Positions 24,747 through 33,510 of a stretch of 64,000 nt of DNA are shown one piece after another. Each line of letters opens with the position of its first letter. The stretch's first letter is position 1. Location of the stretch: NCBI RefSeq assembly GCF_019397265.1, contig NZ_CP068985.1:186001-250000 (forward strand). Direction: 5' to 3'. This DNA comes from Nonomuraea coxensis DSM 45129. Its GTDB lineage: Bacteria; Actinomycetota; Actinomycetes; Streptosporangiales; Streptosporangiaceae. The notes below the pieces were generated by a model. The model had not been told where the DNA came from. It saw only the letters and a program-made list of their open reading frames with translations, and ran no database searches. Made by a program: the position numbers and the translations under genes.

Positions 24747-25052
24747 TCAGGCTGAGAAGTCCTCCAGGACGTCGAAGATCTCGATCGCCGAGGGGGCCTG
24801 CATGCCGGGCGCGTCGGCGTTGGCGTGAGCGGCCTTGAAGGAGTCGGACTTCATCCAGGCGCGGAAGTCGTCGGCCGAGTCGAACTCCATGGTCGACACG
24901 TACGGGTGGCCGGGCTGGGTCGGGCGCATGAGCAGGCTGCGCCGCAGGCCGGGCACCCCGGCGAGGGTCGCGCGCATGCTGGCGCTGAAGGTCTCCTCGA
25001 AGGAGGCGGCCTGTTCGGGAGTGACTTCGATGCGGTTGTGGACGACGTACAT
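24747..25052 (-). CDS. Antibiotic biosynthesis monooxygenase (ABM) domain protein
   Basis: 101-residue single ABM ferredoxin-like barrel: YVVHNRIEVTPEQAASFEETF, PGLRRSLLMRPTQPGHPYVSTMEFDSADDFRAWMKSDSFKAAH. The form resembles HmoA/IsdG-like haem-degrading and small-molecule monooxygenases; the catalytic role cannot be fixed. ATG at 25052 with GGAGGATC upstream. A perfect 16-bp inverted repeat lies 34 bp before the start. Confidence 0.85.
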   Translation of the reverse strand: MYVVHNRIEVTPEQAASFEETFSASMRATLAGVPGLRRSLLMRPTQPGHPYVSTMEFDSADDFRAWMKSDSFKAAHANADAPGMQAPSAIEIFDVLEDFSA

Positions 25053-25085
25053 GGTGATCCTCCGAGACGTGGGAGACAGCCGACC

Positions 25086-25122
25086 CCACAATCTTACCGA
25101 CATCGCGTCGGTAAGATTGTGG
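25086..25122. promoter_or_regulatory. Perfect 16-bp inverted repeat upstream of the ABM gene
   Basis: CCACAATCTTACCGAC (25086-25101) and GTCGGTAAGATTGTGG (25107-25122) around ATCGC. It lies between the LacI gene's stop and the ABM start. The TTACCGAC-N5-GTCGGTAA core looks like a TetR-family operator; a terminator is less likely because no U-run follows on either strand. No TetR gene is present in the window. Confidence 0.55.
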
Positions 25123-25182
25123 CGGCCTCGAACCGGAAGGCCGGCCCACGCCACTGCTTCATCCGGCGCCTTACCACCGTGG

Positions 25183-26238
25183 TCATCGCCGGGTGGAGTC
25201 GCGCGGGACCAGGCGCCATTCGACCGGACCGGTCTCGGCCGCCGCTTCCTCGCCCAGGACCAGCCGCGCGCAGCGGGCTCCCTGGGCGCGCAGGTTCTGC
25301 GCGACGGTCGTCAGCCCGGCGGCGGCGGCCGCGTCGGTGTCGTCCCAGCCGGTGACGGCGAGGTCGTCGGGGACGGCGAGACCGGCACGGGCGGCCGCTC
25401 GCATCAGGCCCAGGGCGAGCTCGTCGCTCATGGCCATGACCGCGTCCGGCGCGTCCGGCCCTTTCAGGAACGCCGTGGCCAGGGAGTCGGCCTCGCGCGC
25501 GCTGTTGCGCGCGCACACCGCGATCCGCACCTGCGGCCATCGGCCGCCGGCCGCCTCCCAGGCGTCACGGACTCCGCGCAGGCGCTCACGGGTCACAGGG
25601 AAAGTCGCCTCGGCCGGATCGAGCCCGTTGCGGACCCCCGGCGTCCTGGCGCGATCGAGCGGGAAACTGAGCACCATCGGCCGCCGGGCGCCGGCGAGGG
25701 CCTCGGCGGCGACGGCGCGGGCCGCGGCACGGTCGTCGATGGCCACGATCGGCAGGTCCAGGTGGTGTGGTCCGCCGTGCACGACGGCGGGGAGACCGGT
25801 GGCGGCCACCGCCGGCAGTACGGGGTCGTCGTCGCTGGTCGTCCAGACGACGAAACCGTCCACCGCGGCCTCGGCGACCCGGTCGGCGTCGGAGGGCGCC
25901 CCGGTGATGGGCAGGATCGTGAGCCCCAGACCGTGACCGGCGCAGACCTCGGCGACGCCGGCCAGGAACCGGGCGGCCTGCGGGTCCTCGAAGGCGTAGG
26001 TGAGGTGCTCGCCGAGCACCACCCCGAGGCTGCCGGCCCGTCCCCGGCGCAGTGAGCGGGCCCCCGGATGAGGGCCGGGATATCCCAAGCGGGCGGCGGC
26101 CTCGCGGACCCTGGCCCGGGTACGTTCGGAGACGCGATCAGGCTGGGCGTAGGTGTAGGAAACGGTCATCACTGAGACCTTCGCCGCGCGGGCCACCTCC
26201 GCCATGGTCGGCCGGGGCCGAGAAAGGTCTTTGGCCAT
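25183..26238 (-). CDS. LacI-family transcriptional regulator
   Basis: 351 residues. N-terminal LacI HTH and hinge (TMAEVARAAKVSVMTVSYTYAQPDRVSERTRARVREAAARLGY) precede a periplasmic-binding-protein-like effector domain (SLGVVLGEHLTYAFEDPQAARFLAGVAEV..VDGFVVWTTSDDDPVL..PDDLAVTGWDDTDAAAAAGLTTVAQN). Divergent from an MFS gene with two LacI-type palindromes between them, so repression of that transporter (and itself) is likely. Effector unknown. Confidence 0.93.
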   Translation of the reverse strand: MAKDLSRPRPTMAEVARAAKVSVMTVSYTYAQPDRVSERTRARVREAAARLGYPGPHPGARSLRRGRAGSLGVVLGEHLTYAFEDPQAARFLAGVAEVCAGHGLGLTILPITGAPSDADRVAEAAVDGFVVWTTSDDDPVLPAVAATGLPAVVHGGPHHLDLPIVAIDDRAAARAVAAEALAGARRPMVLSFPLDRARTPGVRNGLDPAEATFPVTRERLRGVRDAWEAAGGRWPQVRIAVCARNSAREADSLATAFLKGPDAPDAVMAMSDELALGLMRAAARAGLAVPDDLAVTGWDDTDAAAAAGLTTVAQNLRAQGARCARLVLGEEAAAETGPVEWRLVPRDSTRR

Positions 26239-26250
26239 GCCTCACCCTAT

Positions 26251-26289
26251 CTTGTGTATCGTTACACGGCATGTGTACCGATACACAAG
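26251..26289. promoter_or_regulatory. Double LacI-type operator between the regulator and MFS gene
   Basis: Two 12-bp palindromes, TGTATCGTTACA (26255-26266) and TGTACCGATACA (26274-26285), 19 bp centre to centre, sit inside a larger inverted repeat whose 17-bp arms (26251-26267 and 26273-26289) differ at one base. The second half-overlaps codons 2-5 of the MFS gene. Confidence 0.75.
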
Positions 26290-27518
26290 CAGGCGCCGGT
26301 CATGGTCACAGCCGAGCCTGGGTGCCGTACGCCGGATTCGCTGTCTTCGGCGCGTTCTGGGGCGTGTGGGGCGCGTCCGTGCCCGTCATTCGCGACCAGG
26401 CCGGGCTGACCGATGGCCAGCTCGGCACGGCGCTGCTGTTCATCGCCGCCGGCGCCCTGCCCGCGATGCCTCTCGCGGGCCGGGCCGTGGACCGGTGGGG
26501 GCATCGCGTCACGGCGATCACTCTCACGTCGCTCGGCGTCGCCGGCATCGCCGTGGCCGTCACCGCTCGCGACCTGCCTGCGCTGTGCGTGGGGCTGGCG
26601 GTTCTCGGTGCGTCGTCCGGCGCTGCGGACGTGACGATCAATGCGGCGGCCGGCTCCGTCGAACGGGCCAACGGCCGTCCGGTCATCACCAGGGCGCACG
26701 GCTTCTTCTCCTTGGCCGTGGTCGCGGCGAGCCTCGTCACCGGCCTGCTGAACGCCGCCGGCCTGCCCGTGGCCATGCCGTACGTGCTGATCATGCTCGC
26801 CGCCGGCGCTGCGAGCGCCGCCATCGTCACCGGCGATCGCACGCAGGCTGATCCCGGCCGTCACGGTCACGCCCGCACTGTGACCGCGTACAGCCGGCCG
26901 GGTCTGCGCGCTCATCTGCCACTCCTGCTTGTCGCGGGCGGACTCGGCGCGCTCGGATTCGCAGTGGAGAACGCTCACCAGAGCTGGAGCGCCGTCTACC
27001 TCGCCGATACCGTGCACGCCGGACCCGCGCTGGTCGGCGCTGGGCCCGCGGTCTTCGCACTTGCCGTCTCGCTCACCCGCTTCGCGATCAGCGCGGTGAA
27101 GACCCGTCGCGCCTGGATCGTCCTCACGGCCGGGGCGGCGATCTCCGCGGCGGGGACGTCCCTGGTCGCCCTCACCGCGTCTCTCCCCCTGGCTCTGCTC
27201 GGGCTGGCCCTGGCCGCCGTCGGCACCGCCGTGCTCTTCCCCACCGTGCTCGGCCTGGCCACCGCCAACGTCCCCGACGCCGCCCGCGGTGCGGCCACCT
27301 CGGTCGTGTCCACCTTGGCCTATCTCGGTTACCTCGCCGGGCCGGTGTACGTGGGGCACTGGGCGCAGGCGTCCGGGCTGCCGGGCGCCATGCTGGCCGT
27401 GGCGGCACTCGCGGCGGCGTTGGCGCTGCTGGCGTGGCCCGCACTCAGGGCCGTCGCCCCCTCTCCCGCATGGCGCGCCACCGCCGAAGCGGGAGCGACG
27501 GGCAGGCCGCACGCGTGA
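26271..27518 (+). CDS. MFS transporter
   Basis: 415 residues with twelve predicted membrane segments, starting WVPYAGFAVFGAFWGVWGASVPVIRDQAGLTDGQLGTALLFIAAGALPAMPLAGRAVDRWG, with the MFS loop motif GRAVDRWGHR. The fold resembles YbjJ/FucP-like sugar or drug transporters. ATG 26271 has no ribosome site upstream and lies inside a LacI operator, consistent with a leaderless mRNA; the start is therefore somewhat uncertain. Probable target of the divergent LacI regulator. Confidence 0.88.
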   Translation: MCTDTQAGAGHGHSRAWVPYAGFAVFGAFWGVWGASVPVIRDQAGLTDGQLGTALLFIAAGALPAMPLAGRAVDRWGHRVTAITLTSLGVAGIAVAVTARDLPALCVGLAVLGASSGAADVTINAAAGSVERANGRPVITRAHGFFSLAVVAASLVTGLLNAAGLPVAMPYVLIMLAAGAASAAIVTGDRTQADPGRHGHARTVTAYSRPGLRAHLPLLLVAGGLGALGFAVENAHQSWSAVYLADTVHAGPALVGAGPAVFALAVSLTRFAISAVKTRRAWIVLTAGAAISAAGTSLVALTASLPLALLGLALAAVGTAVLFPTVLGLATANVPDAARGAATSVVSTLAYLGYLAGPVYVGHWAQASGLPGAMLAVAALAAALALLAWPALRAVAPSPAWRATAEAGATGRPHA

Positions 27519-27614
27519 CGGGACAGCTCGTCGCGGGCGCTCAACACCGCGCCCCCGCCAGGACCGCCGGCCATGCCGCAGGCAATCCCTTGTGATCTCG
27601 ACTCCGCGCGGGCC

Positions 27615-28556
27615 CTAGGAATAGTGGTGGAGGACGCTTCTCGCGAGCTCCTGGATCCGGGCGCGGGCTTCGGGAGGGTCGGTCACGGTGATGCTCTCCG
27701 CGAACTGCAGGAGCTGGCGCACGGCCTCGAGTTCCCGGTACGTCACCGTGATGGCGACCTCGTCTCCACCCTCTGGAGGGTGCACGGTCAGGCGGGAGCC
27801 GAGGATGCGTCTGGCGCGATCGAGCTGGCGGGCCTGGAGCACCGCGTGAACCTGGAGGGCGTCGGTCGTCTCCCAGCGGGCGGTGAGCTCCGCTGCCGCG
27901 CCGGCGAGGGTCGTCTCAGGACGCAGCCGCCGCGGGACGCGCATGGGCCGCCAGTCGACGAGCCGTTCGAGGGAGTACAGGCGGGGAACGCCCGCGCGGT
28001 CGGCGACGAGATACCAGCGACCCGCTTTGGCCAGGAGCCCGTAGGGGTCGACGACCTGCCAGGTCGGCCCGGCCTCCGCCGAGCGCCTGTAGAGGATGCG
28101 CAGTCGCACGCCCCGGCGCACGTCGCCGATGATGGCACTCGGGTCGGCGCCCTGGGCGTCCGGTCCGAACCAGGGCCTGTTGTCGGTGGTGACGACGGCA
28201 CTGAGCGGCAGGAGAGACGGCGCCGACCGGCGTACCGCGACTTTCTTGTGGGCTCGGCGGCTGTCGGCGGCGGCGCCCAGCTGGCGGCGCTGCTCGTCGT
28301 CGAGCCCGTGGAGCGCGAGGTGGTCTCGTTCGGTCGGGGTGAGCCGCGAGGTGTCGAGCGCGCCGCCGGGCAGCAGCGTCACTCCGCCCCAGCGGCCTCG
28401 CTCGACGAGGATCGGGAAGCCCGCCTCCTGCAGCCACCGCAGGTCCCTCAGCACGGTGCGCACCGAGACCCCGACCTGATCCGCGAGGTCACCGGTGGTG
28501 ATTGTCTCCCGGGTCTGGAGCGCCAGCAGCAGAGAGAAGAACCGATCCGGTGTCAT
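27615..28556 (-). CDS. WYL-domain HTH transcriptional regulator
   Basis: 313 residues. The winged HTH of the DeoR-like HTH_11 type is TPDRFFSLLLALQTRETITTGDLADQVGVSVRTVLRDLRWLQEAGFPILVERGRWGGVTL. The WYL domain (RRGVRLRILYRRSAEAGPTWQVVDPYGLLAKAGRWYLVADRAG) and a C-terminal WCX-like region follow. Divergent from the VOC gene about 100 bp away, which is a likely target. ATG 28556 chosen because the HTH begins two residues later. Confidence 0.92.
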   Translation of the reverse strand: MTPDRFFSLLLALQTRETITTGDLADQVGVSVRTVLRDLRWLQEAGFPILVERGRWGGVTLLPGGALDTSRLTPTERDHLALHGLDDEQRRQLGAAADSRRAHKKVAVRRSAPSLLPLSAVVTTDNRPWFGPDAQGADPSAIIGDVRRGVRLRILYRRSAEAGPTWQVVDPYGLLAKAGRWYLVADRAGVPRLYSLERLVDWRPMRVPRRLRPETTLAGAAAELTARWETTDALQVHAVLQARQLDRARRILGSRLTVHPPEGGDEVAITVTYRELEAVRQLLQFAESITVTDPPEARARIQELARSVLHHYS

Positions 28557-28653
28557 GAGGCCAGAATTCCATGAATCACGACGGATCCTGTCAGGTATGA
28601 CAGGCAGGCTCCCGGTGTCCGGACCGATCCGGGAACACCGAAGGAGATCACTC

Positions 28654-29013
28654 ATGGCAGTCCCGAACATGTTCATCTTCTACGTCTCCGACGCGCCCGC
28701 GTCCGCGCGCTTCTATGCGGAGTTGTTCGAGATGACGCCGAGCTTCGAGAGCCCCGGCTTCATCTCGTTCGACCTCGCCGGCGGAGTCCAGTTCGCCGTA
28801 TGGGGCGGGGGGCCGGACCGCGCGGTTCCGTCGCGCACCAGCGAGCTGTGCCTGGCACTGGACGGCGGTCGCGAGCAGATCGACCGCCAGTTCAAGGAGT
28901 GGGCGCACAAGGACGTCACCATCGTGGAGGAGCCTCACGACGAGATTTTCGGCCGTACCTTCGTCGTCGCCGACCCCGACGGCAACCTGATCCGGGTGGC
29001 ACCCGTCGACTGA
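28654..29013 (+). CDS. VOC-family (glyoxalase/bleomycin-resistance fold) protein
   Basis: 119 residues in one VOC unit: MFIFYVSDAPASARFYAELFEMTPSFESPGFISFDLAGGVQFAVWG, then EEPHDEIFGRTFVVADPDGNLIRVAPVD. AAGGAGA lies before ATG 28654. VOC proteins bind metals or small toxic molecules; substrate unknown. Paired with the WYL regulator, as in many resistance-like modules. Confidence 0.9.
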   Translation: MAVPNMFIFYVSDAPASARFYAELFEMTPSFESPGFISFDLAGGVQFAVWGGGPDRAVPSRTSELCLALDGGREQIDRQFKEWAHKDVTIVEEPHDEIFGRTFVVADPDGNLIRVAPVD

Positions 29014-29098
29014 GGCGCCTCCCAGGCCGCGCCCATGGCCCCCGGCCTGTCGGCAGAGCACCGGCGAAGCCGAAGGCGTAGCTGCCCCGCTTGCCTGG

Positions 29099-29692
29099 TC
29101 AGTACCAGAGCTGGTTGTAGTTGGTGCCCGAGGAGCAGCTCCAGATCTGGATCTTGTTGCCGAGGGTCGTCCCGCCGGCCGTGTTGTCGAGGCATTTCCC
29201 GGTGGCGACATTCACGAAGCGGTAGTAGCTCTTGTCGTCCCCCGAGAACCGGAACTCCTGCCGCCACATCTGGCGGGTGTTGCCGTATTCGCAGTTCATC
29301 TGGTTGATCGGCGTTCCGTTGGTGATGCCGGTGCCCTGCACCACCATGCACTTGTCGCTGTACTTGTTGCGCAGCAGCCTCGTGTTGCTCGACTGGCCCG
29401 GGGCGCTGTCGAGATACCAGTACTGGCTCGCCCCTCCGTAGAAGTCCCAAAGGTGGACCTTCGCGTAGTTCGCGGTGGAGGGGCCCTCCACGTCTATCAC
29501 CATCCGGTTCGACTCGCTGACGGCACCGGAAGCCCACCAGAAGGGGCCGGCGGTGGCAGCGGTGCCGATCGCGTCGGGAGTCTTGGCGTCGGGGGCAGGG
29601 GTGGGGGTGGCGGCCGCAGCAGCAGGGATCAGGGTCATGGCCGGCAGGGCGATGCCAACGGCGGTAGCGGCGAGGAAACTACGAAGCTTCAC
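29099..29692 (-). CDS. Secreted ricin B-type lectin (beta-trefoil) protein
   Basis: 197 residues from GTG 29692 with AAGGAGA upstream. Sec signal peptide KLRSFLAATAVGIALPAMTL ending in Ala-rich sequence, a Pro/Thr linker, then a beta-trefoil with QxW-type repeats: SQYWYLD, RQMWRQEF and YNQLWY, and paired cysteines (KCMVVQG..NCEYG, KCLDNTAGG..WSCSSG). Such lectin domains bind galactose/xylose-type glycans outside the cell. It carries no attached catalytic domain. Confidence 0.9.
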   Translation of the reverse strand: MKLRSFLAATAVGIALPAMTLIPAAAAATPTPAPDAKTPDAIGTAATAGPFWWASGAVSESNRMVIDVEGPSTANYAKVHLWDFYGGASQYWYLDSAPGQSSNTRLLRNKYSDKCMVVQGTGITNGTPINQMNCEYGNTRQMWRQEFRFSGDDKSYYRFVNVATGKCLDNTAGGTTLGNKIQIWSCSSGTNYNQLWY

Positions 29693-29931
29693 GGTTCTCC
29701 TTGATGGGCATTCGAAGCCCGACAAGCCCGCATCTTCTGGGGCAAATGGCGTGATAAGGGGAACCATATTCACGCCTGTATAGCGGCTGTATATTGCCTG
29801 CCCATGGCGTTGCCGCGACGTTCGTCGTCGAGTACCGAGCCCATCGCCGCACACTCCGCGCTCACCGCCGGGATTGTCGGTGGGCCGGTTTACGGTGGGC
29901 GGGTCGGAGTCGTTGTGAGCAAGGGGAGATC

Positions 29932-30495
29932 GTGACCACCATCGAGCACCGCCCGAACACCGCACTCCTCGTCATCGACGTGCAGAACGCGGTGGTCGAG
30001 GGCGCCTACGAGCGTGACGCGGTCGTCGCGAACATCGGCCGCCTGGTCGAGACGGCGCGGAGGGAAGGGGTTCCGGTCGTCTGGGTGCAGCACCACGACG
30101 AGGAGCTCGTGAGAGGGAGCGTCGAGTGGCAGATCGTTCCGGAGCTGACTCCGGGGGACGGCGAGCCGCTCGTCGAGAAGTCCTACGGCGACTCGTACGA
30201 GGACACCACGCTGGAGAGCGTGCTGGCGGGCCTCGGGGTCGGGCGGCTCGTCGTCGCCGGAGCGGAGACCGACGCGTGCATCCGCTCGACGCTGCATGGC
30301 GCGTTCGCCAGGGCATATGACGCGATCCTGGTCGGCGACGCCCACACGGCGCAGGACAAGTCGGCGTGGGGCGCGCCGCCGGTCGAGCAGGTCATCGCGC
30401 ACACCAACCTCTACTGGCGTTTCCAGGCGGCGCCGGGACGGACGGCCGGGACGGTCGAGACCAAGGAAGTCGTCTTCGGTGGCGTGAACGCTTGA
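29932..30495 (+). CDS. Isochorismatase-family cysteine hydrolase
   Basis: 187 residues from GTG 29932 with AAGGGGAGAT upstream. Core LLVIDVQNAVVEGAYERDAVV, catalytic Asp in VIDVQ, Lys in EKSYGDSYEDTTLESVLAGLGVGRLVVAGAETDACIRSTLHGAFARAY with the nucleophile Cys in TDACI. Nicotinamidase/isochorismatase fold; the exact amide or vinyl-ether substrate is not determined. Its end is 12 bp from the convergent acyltransferase gene; probably unrelated to the siderophore locus. Confidence 0.9.
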   Translation: MTTIEHRPNTALLVIDVQNAVVEGAYERDAVVANIGRLVETARREGVPVVWVQHHDEELVRGSVEWQIVPELTPGDGEPLVEKSYGDSYEDTTLESVLAGLGVGRLVVAGAETDACIRSTLHGAFARAYDAILVGDAHTAQDKSAWGAPPVEQVIAHTNLYWRFQAAPGRTAGTVETKEVVFGGVNA

Positions 30496-30506
30496 GCTCG
30501 GGCGGG

Positions 30507-31115
30507 TTACCGCTGGTGTCGCTGTTCGAACGTCTCTCTGCTGAGGAAGGCGAGGCGGGCCCGCTTCTCGGGCAGGTCGATCTCGGGGCCCAGGACGAAG
30601 CCGGCGCGCACCAGGCGGGCGATCGCCTTGTCGTTGCGCGCGTCGGGTTCGGCCACGATCCGCTTCCTGGCCGGGTCGGCGAGCACGTACGTGAGGAACG
30701 CGGTCAGCAGGGCGCCGGTGAAGCCGGGCTCCGGCTTGTCGGCGACCGGCCCGATCATCAGGTGGATGCCGTAGTCGCCGGGTTGCACGTCGTAGCACTC
30801 GCCGACCGGATCGAACTCCGGGTCGTAGCTCTGGAAGAGCGCCACCGGCCGGTCGTCGCGGTGCAGGAGGTAGGCGTGATGGCTGTCGAGAGTGTCCACG
30901 AACTCGTACAGCTCCAGCACGCGCTCGCGGGTGGCGTCGAGCATGCCCCAGAACCTCGCCCGTTCCTCGGTGACCCAGGGATAGATCACGTCGAGGTCGG
31001 CCGCCGGGTCCAGCGGAACGACCCGGACGGTGCCGAAGCCGCCGATCACCTGTTCGTGCACGGCCGCGCGGCGCGCGGGGGAGGTGGGGGGGAGGGTGGG
31101 GAGGTCAGGGGACAT
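30507..31115 (-). CDS. Siderophore N-acyltransferase (GNAT, DesC/DesH-like)
   Basis: 202 residues resembling hydroxamate N-acyltransferases (IucB/AlcB type): VRVVPLDPAADLDVIYPWVTEERARFWGM, ALFQSYDPEFDPVGECYDVQPGDYGIHLMIGP and KRIVAEPDARNDKAIARLVRAGFVLGPEIDLPEKRARLAFLSRE. It is a paralogue of the DesC protein at 36.4 kb. Start ATG 31115 overlaps the upstream penicillin-acylase gene by 11 bp. Acylase plus second acyltransferase beside desABCD matches the reported desG/desH pair linked to aryl-capped desferrioxamines (literature memory). Under the shared iron boxes. Confidence 0.85.
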   Translation of the reverse strand: MSPDLPTLPPTSPARRAAVHEQVIGGFGTVRVVPLDPAADLDVIYPWVTEERARFWGMLDATRERVLELYEFVDTLDSHHAYLLHRDDRPVALFQSYDPEFDPVGECYDVQPGDYGIHLMIGPVADKPEPGFTGALLTAFLTYVLADPARKRIVAEPDARNDKAIARLVRAGFVLGPEIDLPEKRARLAFLSRETFEQRHQR

Positions 31116-33333
31116 GCCGCTCCTCGGTGAGTCGGTTCCAGTCGGTGATCACGGGGACGAGCTCTCCGCGCCGCCACAGCGGTAGCTGGTCGCGGGCGTG
31201 GGCGTCGCCGGGCACGCCGGAGGCGCCGAACGGGACCACCCACAGGCTGTCGTCGCGCCTGGCCAGGTCCCAGACGTAGCGCGCCGCCGGGCCGCGCGCG
31301 AAGTGGTCGGTGAGGCCCGGGACGCTGGAAGTGGCCAGCACGCAGTCATGGTCGCCGCCCACCCCGTGCCCGCCCACCCCGTGTCCGCCCGCCTGGTGTC
31401 CGGGCTCCTCGTCGGGCGGTGGGCTGGGGAGTGCCCGCCACGGGATGAGCCGGTGGGACTCGCCCCACGTCGTCAACGGTGTTCCTCCGGTGGTCGCCGC
31501 CACCTCCTCGACGGCCGCCCGCAGCAGTTCGGCCTGGTCGAGGCCGGGGAGCCGGTCAACGGCGCGCTCGGTGGTCAGGTCTGTGGCCGGCTCAGTGTCC
31601 AGTGCACTGGTCAGGTCGGTGGTCAGCAGGGTCTCCAGGGCGTACGCCACCCTTGGAAGCAGCGCGAGCCACGGCAGGAAGATCTCGGGGCACGGCGCGG
31701 GCTCGGCCAGGGCGGCCAGCGCCGGGTGCGCCGCCAGCCGGCGGGCCACGGCCGAACGCACCGCCGCGTAGGCCGTGGCCTCGGTGCTGGAGGCGTCCAT
31801 GCGCCGGTCCCAGCCGAGCAGGCGGTCGCGCAGGTGGGCGGCCTCGGGGGTGAGCCCGTCGAGTTTGGCCAGCAGGTTCAGGAGGGGAGCGGCGGAGGCG
31901 AGGAAGGTGTCCGTGTGGACGCTCGCCATGTCGCCGGCGGACCAGGCCGGGGCCGCCTCCAGAAGGTCGCGGATGCGGCCGGCCCGGTGCGGCGGGGCGA
32001 ACTCGACGCCCAGGGGTTCTGACGGGCCGCGTTCGTTCGCCATCACCGCGAGGCCGCCGACCGGCGCGCGGGGCATCGGGTCGTGCCAGCCCCGCCACTC
32101 GTGGGCCCGTTCCCAGGCGGGGACGACGCGCGTGCCGTTCGCCGGGTGCCGGATCGGCACGGCGCCCGCCACGCGGTGCAGCAGGCCGCCGGCCGTGTCG
32201 GCGGCGAGGACGACGTTGACGGGTTCGGCCCACCGGTCGAACGCCTGGTCCACGTCGGCCACGGTCCTGGCCCGCAGCAGCCTGGGCAGTGCCTCGAAGC
32301 CCAGTTCGTCCCGCACACGGGGCGGGTGGCGCAGGCTGACCGCCGGTTCCCCGTCCCCCTCCGGCCCGGCGCCGTTATCAGCGGCCCGGCCGGCCGCCTG
32401 CGCGCAGTCGCCGGCCGCCCAGGCGGAGTCGCCGGTGAGGATGACGGGACCGCGGGCCGTCTCGATCACCTCGACCTCGACCGGGTCGGCCCCGGCCACC
32501 TCGACGAGCTCCAGGTGGGCAGTGGCGGGCTCCCAGCCGTCGGGGCCGTACGCCTCGACCGTCTCGCCCCGGCGGCGGAGCCGTTCGCCGTAGAGGTCCT
32601 GGTAGTCGGCCATGGCGTTGGTGATCGCCCAGGCGACGGTGCCGGTGTGCCCGAAGTGGGCGAGGCCGGGGACGCCGGGGACGGCCAGCCCGACGACGTC
32701 GTACTCGGGGCAGGCGAGGTGGATCTGCTGGTAGAGGCCGGGCTCCTCGATGACCCGGTGGGGGTCGCCGGCGAGGAGGGCGGCTCCGGTGGTGGTGCGG
32801 TCGCCGGGCACGAGCCAGCCGTTGCTCCCGGAGGTGCCGGGCCCGTCGGCCGCGAAGAGCGCGACCGCGTCCGGGCCGAGCCGCTGGGCGACCGCCTCGC
32901 GCCACAGCTTGGCGGGGAAGCCGGCGAACAGGATGTGGTGCGACAGCCACACGGCCAGCGGCGTCCACGGCTCCCACCGGCCGGGGGCGAGGCCGGTGGC
33001 GGTGAACTCCGGCGCCCGGCGTGCTCCGTCGCGGAGCCCGGCGTTGACCCCGTCGACGTAGCTCCGCACCCAGGTGGCGGTGTCGTCGTCGAGGGCGCGG
33101 TAGCAGCGGCGGGCGGTGTCGTCGAGGCGTACCTGACGGGCGAAGCGGTCCCAGCCGGTGGCGTCGGGGCCGAGGAAGGCGGCGGTGGTTCCGGTCGAGC
33201 GGTGCCGTTCGACCTCGATCTGCCAGGCCCGGTCCATGGCGGCGTTGTGTCCCTGGGCGCGGGCGAGTTCCCGCGGGTCGCCGGCGCGGAGGTGGGGGAT
33301 GCCCCAGGGGTCCCGGAAGACCTCGATGCTCAC
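31105..33333 (-). CDS. desG: Penicillin acylase-family Ntn hydrolase (DesG-like)
   Basis: 742 residues from GTG 33333. Typical precursor plan: alpha-chain residues 1-169, then the nucleophile S170 in GTSGSNGWLVPGDRTTTGAALLAGDPH, with PGVPGLAHFGHTGTVAWAITNAMADYQDLY and NVVLAADTAGGLLHRVAGAVPIR in the beta chain. No signal peptide, unlike secreted penicillin G acylases, so it acts inside the cell. It would release or transfer aryl-acyl groups, consistent with arylated hydroxamate siderophores. Transcribed away from desA, with three iron boxes in between. Confidence 0.85.
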   Translation of the reverse strand: MSIEVFRDPWGIPHLRAGDPRELARAQGHNAAMDRAWQIEVERHRSTGTTAAFLGPDATGWDRFARQVRLDDTARRCYRALDDDTATWVRSYVDGVNAGLRDGARRAPEFTATGLAPGRWEPWTPLAVWLSHHILFAGFPAKLWREAVAQRLGPDAVALFAADGPGTSGSNGWLVPGDRTTTGAALLAGDPHRVIEEPGLYQQIHLACPEYDVVGLAVPGVPGLAHFGHTGTVAWAITNAMADYQDLYGERLRRRGETVEAYGPDGWEPATAHLELVEVAGADPVEVEVIETARGPVILTGDSAWAAGDCAQAAGRAADNGAGPEGDGEPAVSLRHPPRVRDELGFEALPRLLRARTVADVDQAFDRWAEPVNVVLAADTAGGLLHRVAGAVPIRHPANGTRVVPAWERAHEWRGWHDPMPRAPVGGLAVMANERGPSEPLGVEFAPPHRAGRIRDLLEAAPAWSAGDMASVHTDTFLASAAPLLNLLAKLDGLTPEAAHLRDRLLGWDRRMDASSTEATAYAAVRSAVARRLAAHPALAALAEPAPCPEIFLPWLALLPRVAYALETLLTTDLTSALDTEPATDLTTERAVDRLPGLDQAELLRAAVEEVAATTGGTPLTTWGESHRLIPWRALPSPPPDEEPGHQAGGHGVGGHGVGGDHDCVLATSSVPGLTDHFARGPAARYVWDLARRDDSLWVVPFGASGVPGDAHARDQLPLWRRGELVPVITDWNRLTEERHVP

Positions 33334-33358
33334 ACAGTCCTCGCAACGTCTCGCTACG

Positions 33359-33377
33359 TAAGGTAAGGCTTACCTAA
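33359..33377. promoter_or_regulatory. Iron box 1 (DmdR/IdeR-type operator)
   Basis: TAAGGTAAGGCTTACCTAA, a near-perfect 19-bp match to the actinobacterial iron-box consensus, 26 bp upstream of the acylase start. Confidence 0.85.
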
Positions 33378-33403
33378 AGAAGATCTACTCTCGGGATGGA
33401 GAC

Positions 33404-33422
33404 TTAGGTTAGGTTAACCTAA
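33404..33422. promoter_or_regulatory. Iron box 2 (DmdR/IdeR-type operator)
   Basis: TTAGGTTAGGTTAACCTAA, strongly palindromic, midway between the acylase and desA genes. Confidence 0.85.
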
Positions 33423-33491
33423 GTCAGCAGCCGCACAAAGGGTCCGTCGCGTCCATGGCGGAGGTCTTGGAGAGTCGCGATCCGATCTAGA

Positions 33492-33510
33492 TTAGGTTAG
33501 CCTCACCTAA
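33492..33510. promoter_or_regulatory. Iron box 3 (DmdR/IdeR-type operator) before desA
   Basis: TTAGGTTAGCCTCACCTAA, close to the consensus TTAGGTTAGGCTCACCTAA, 31 bp upstream of the desA start codon; expected to repress desABCD when iron is plentiful. Confidence 0.9.
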
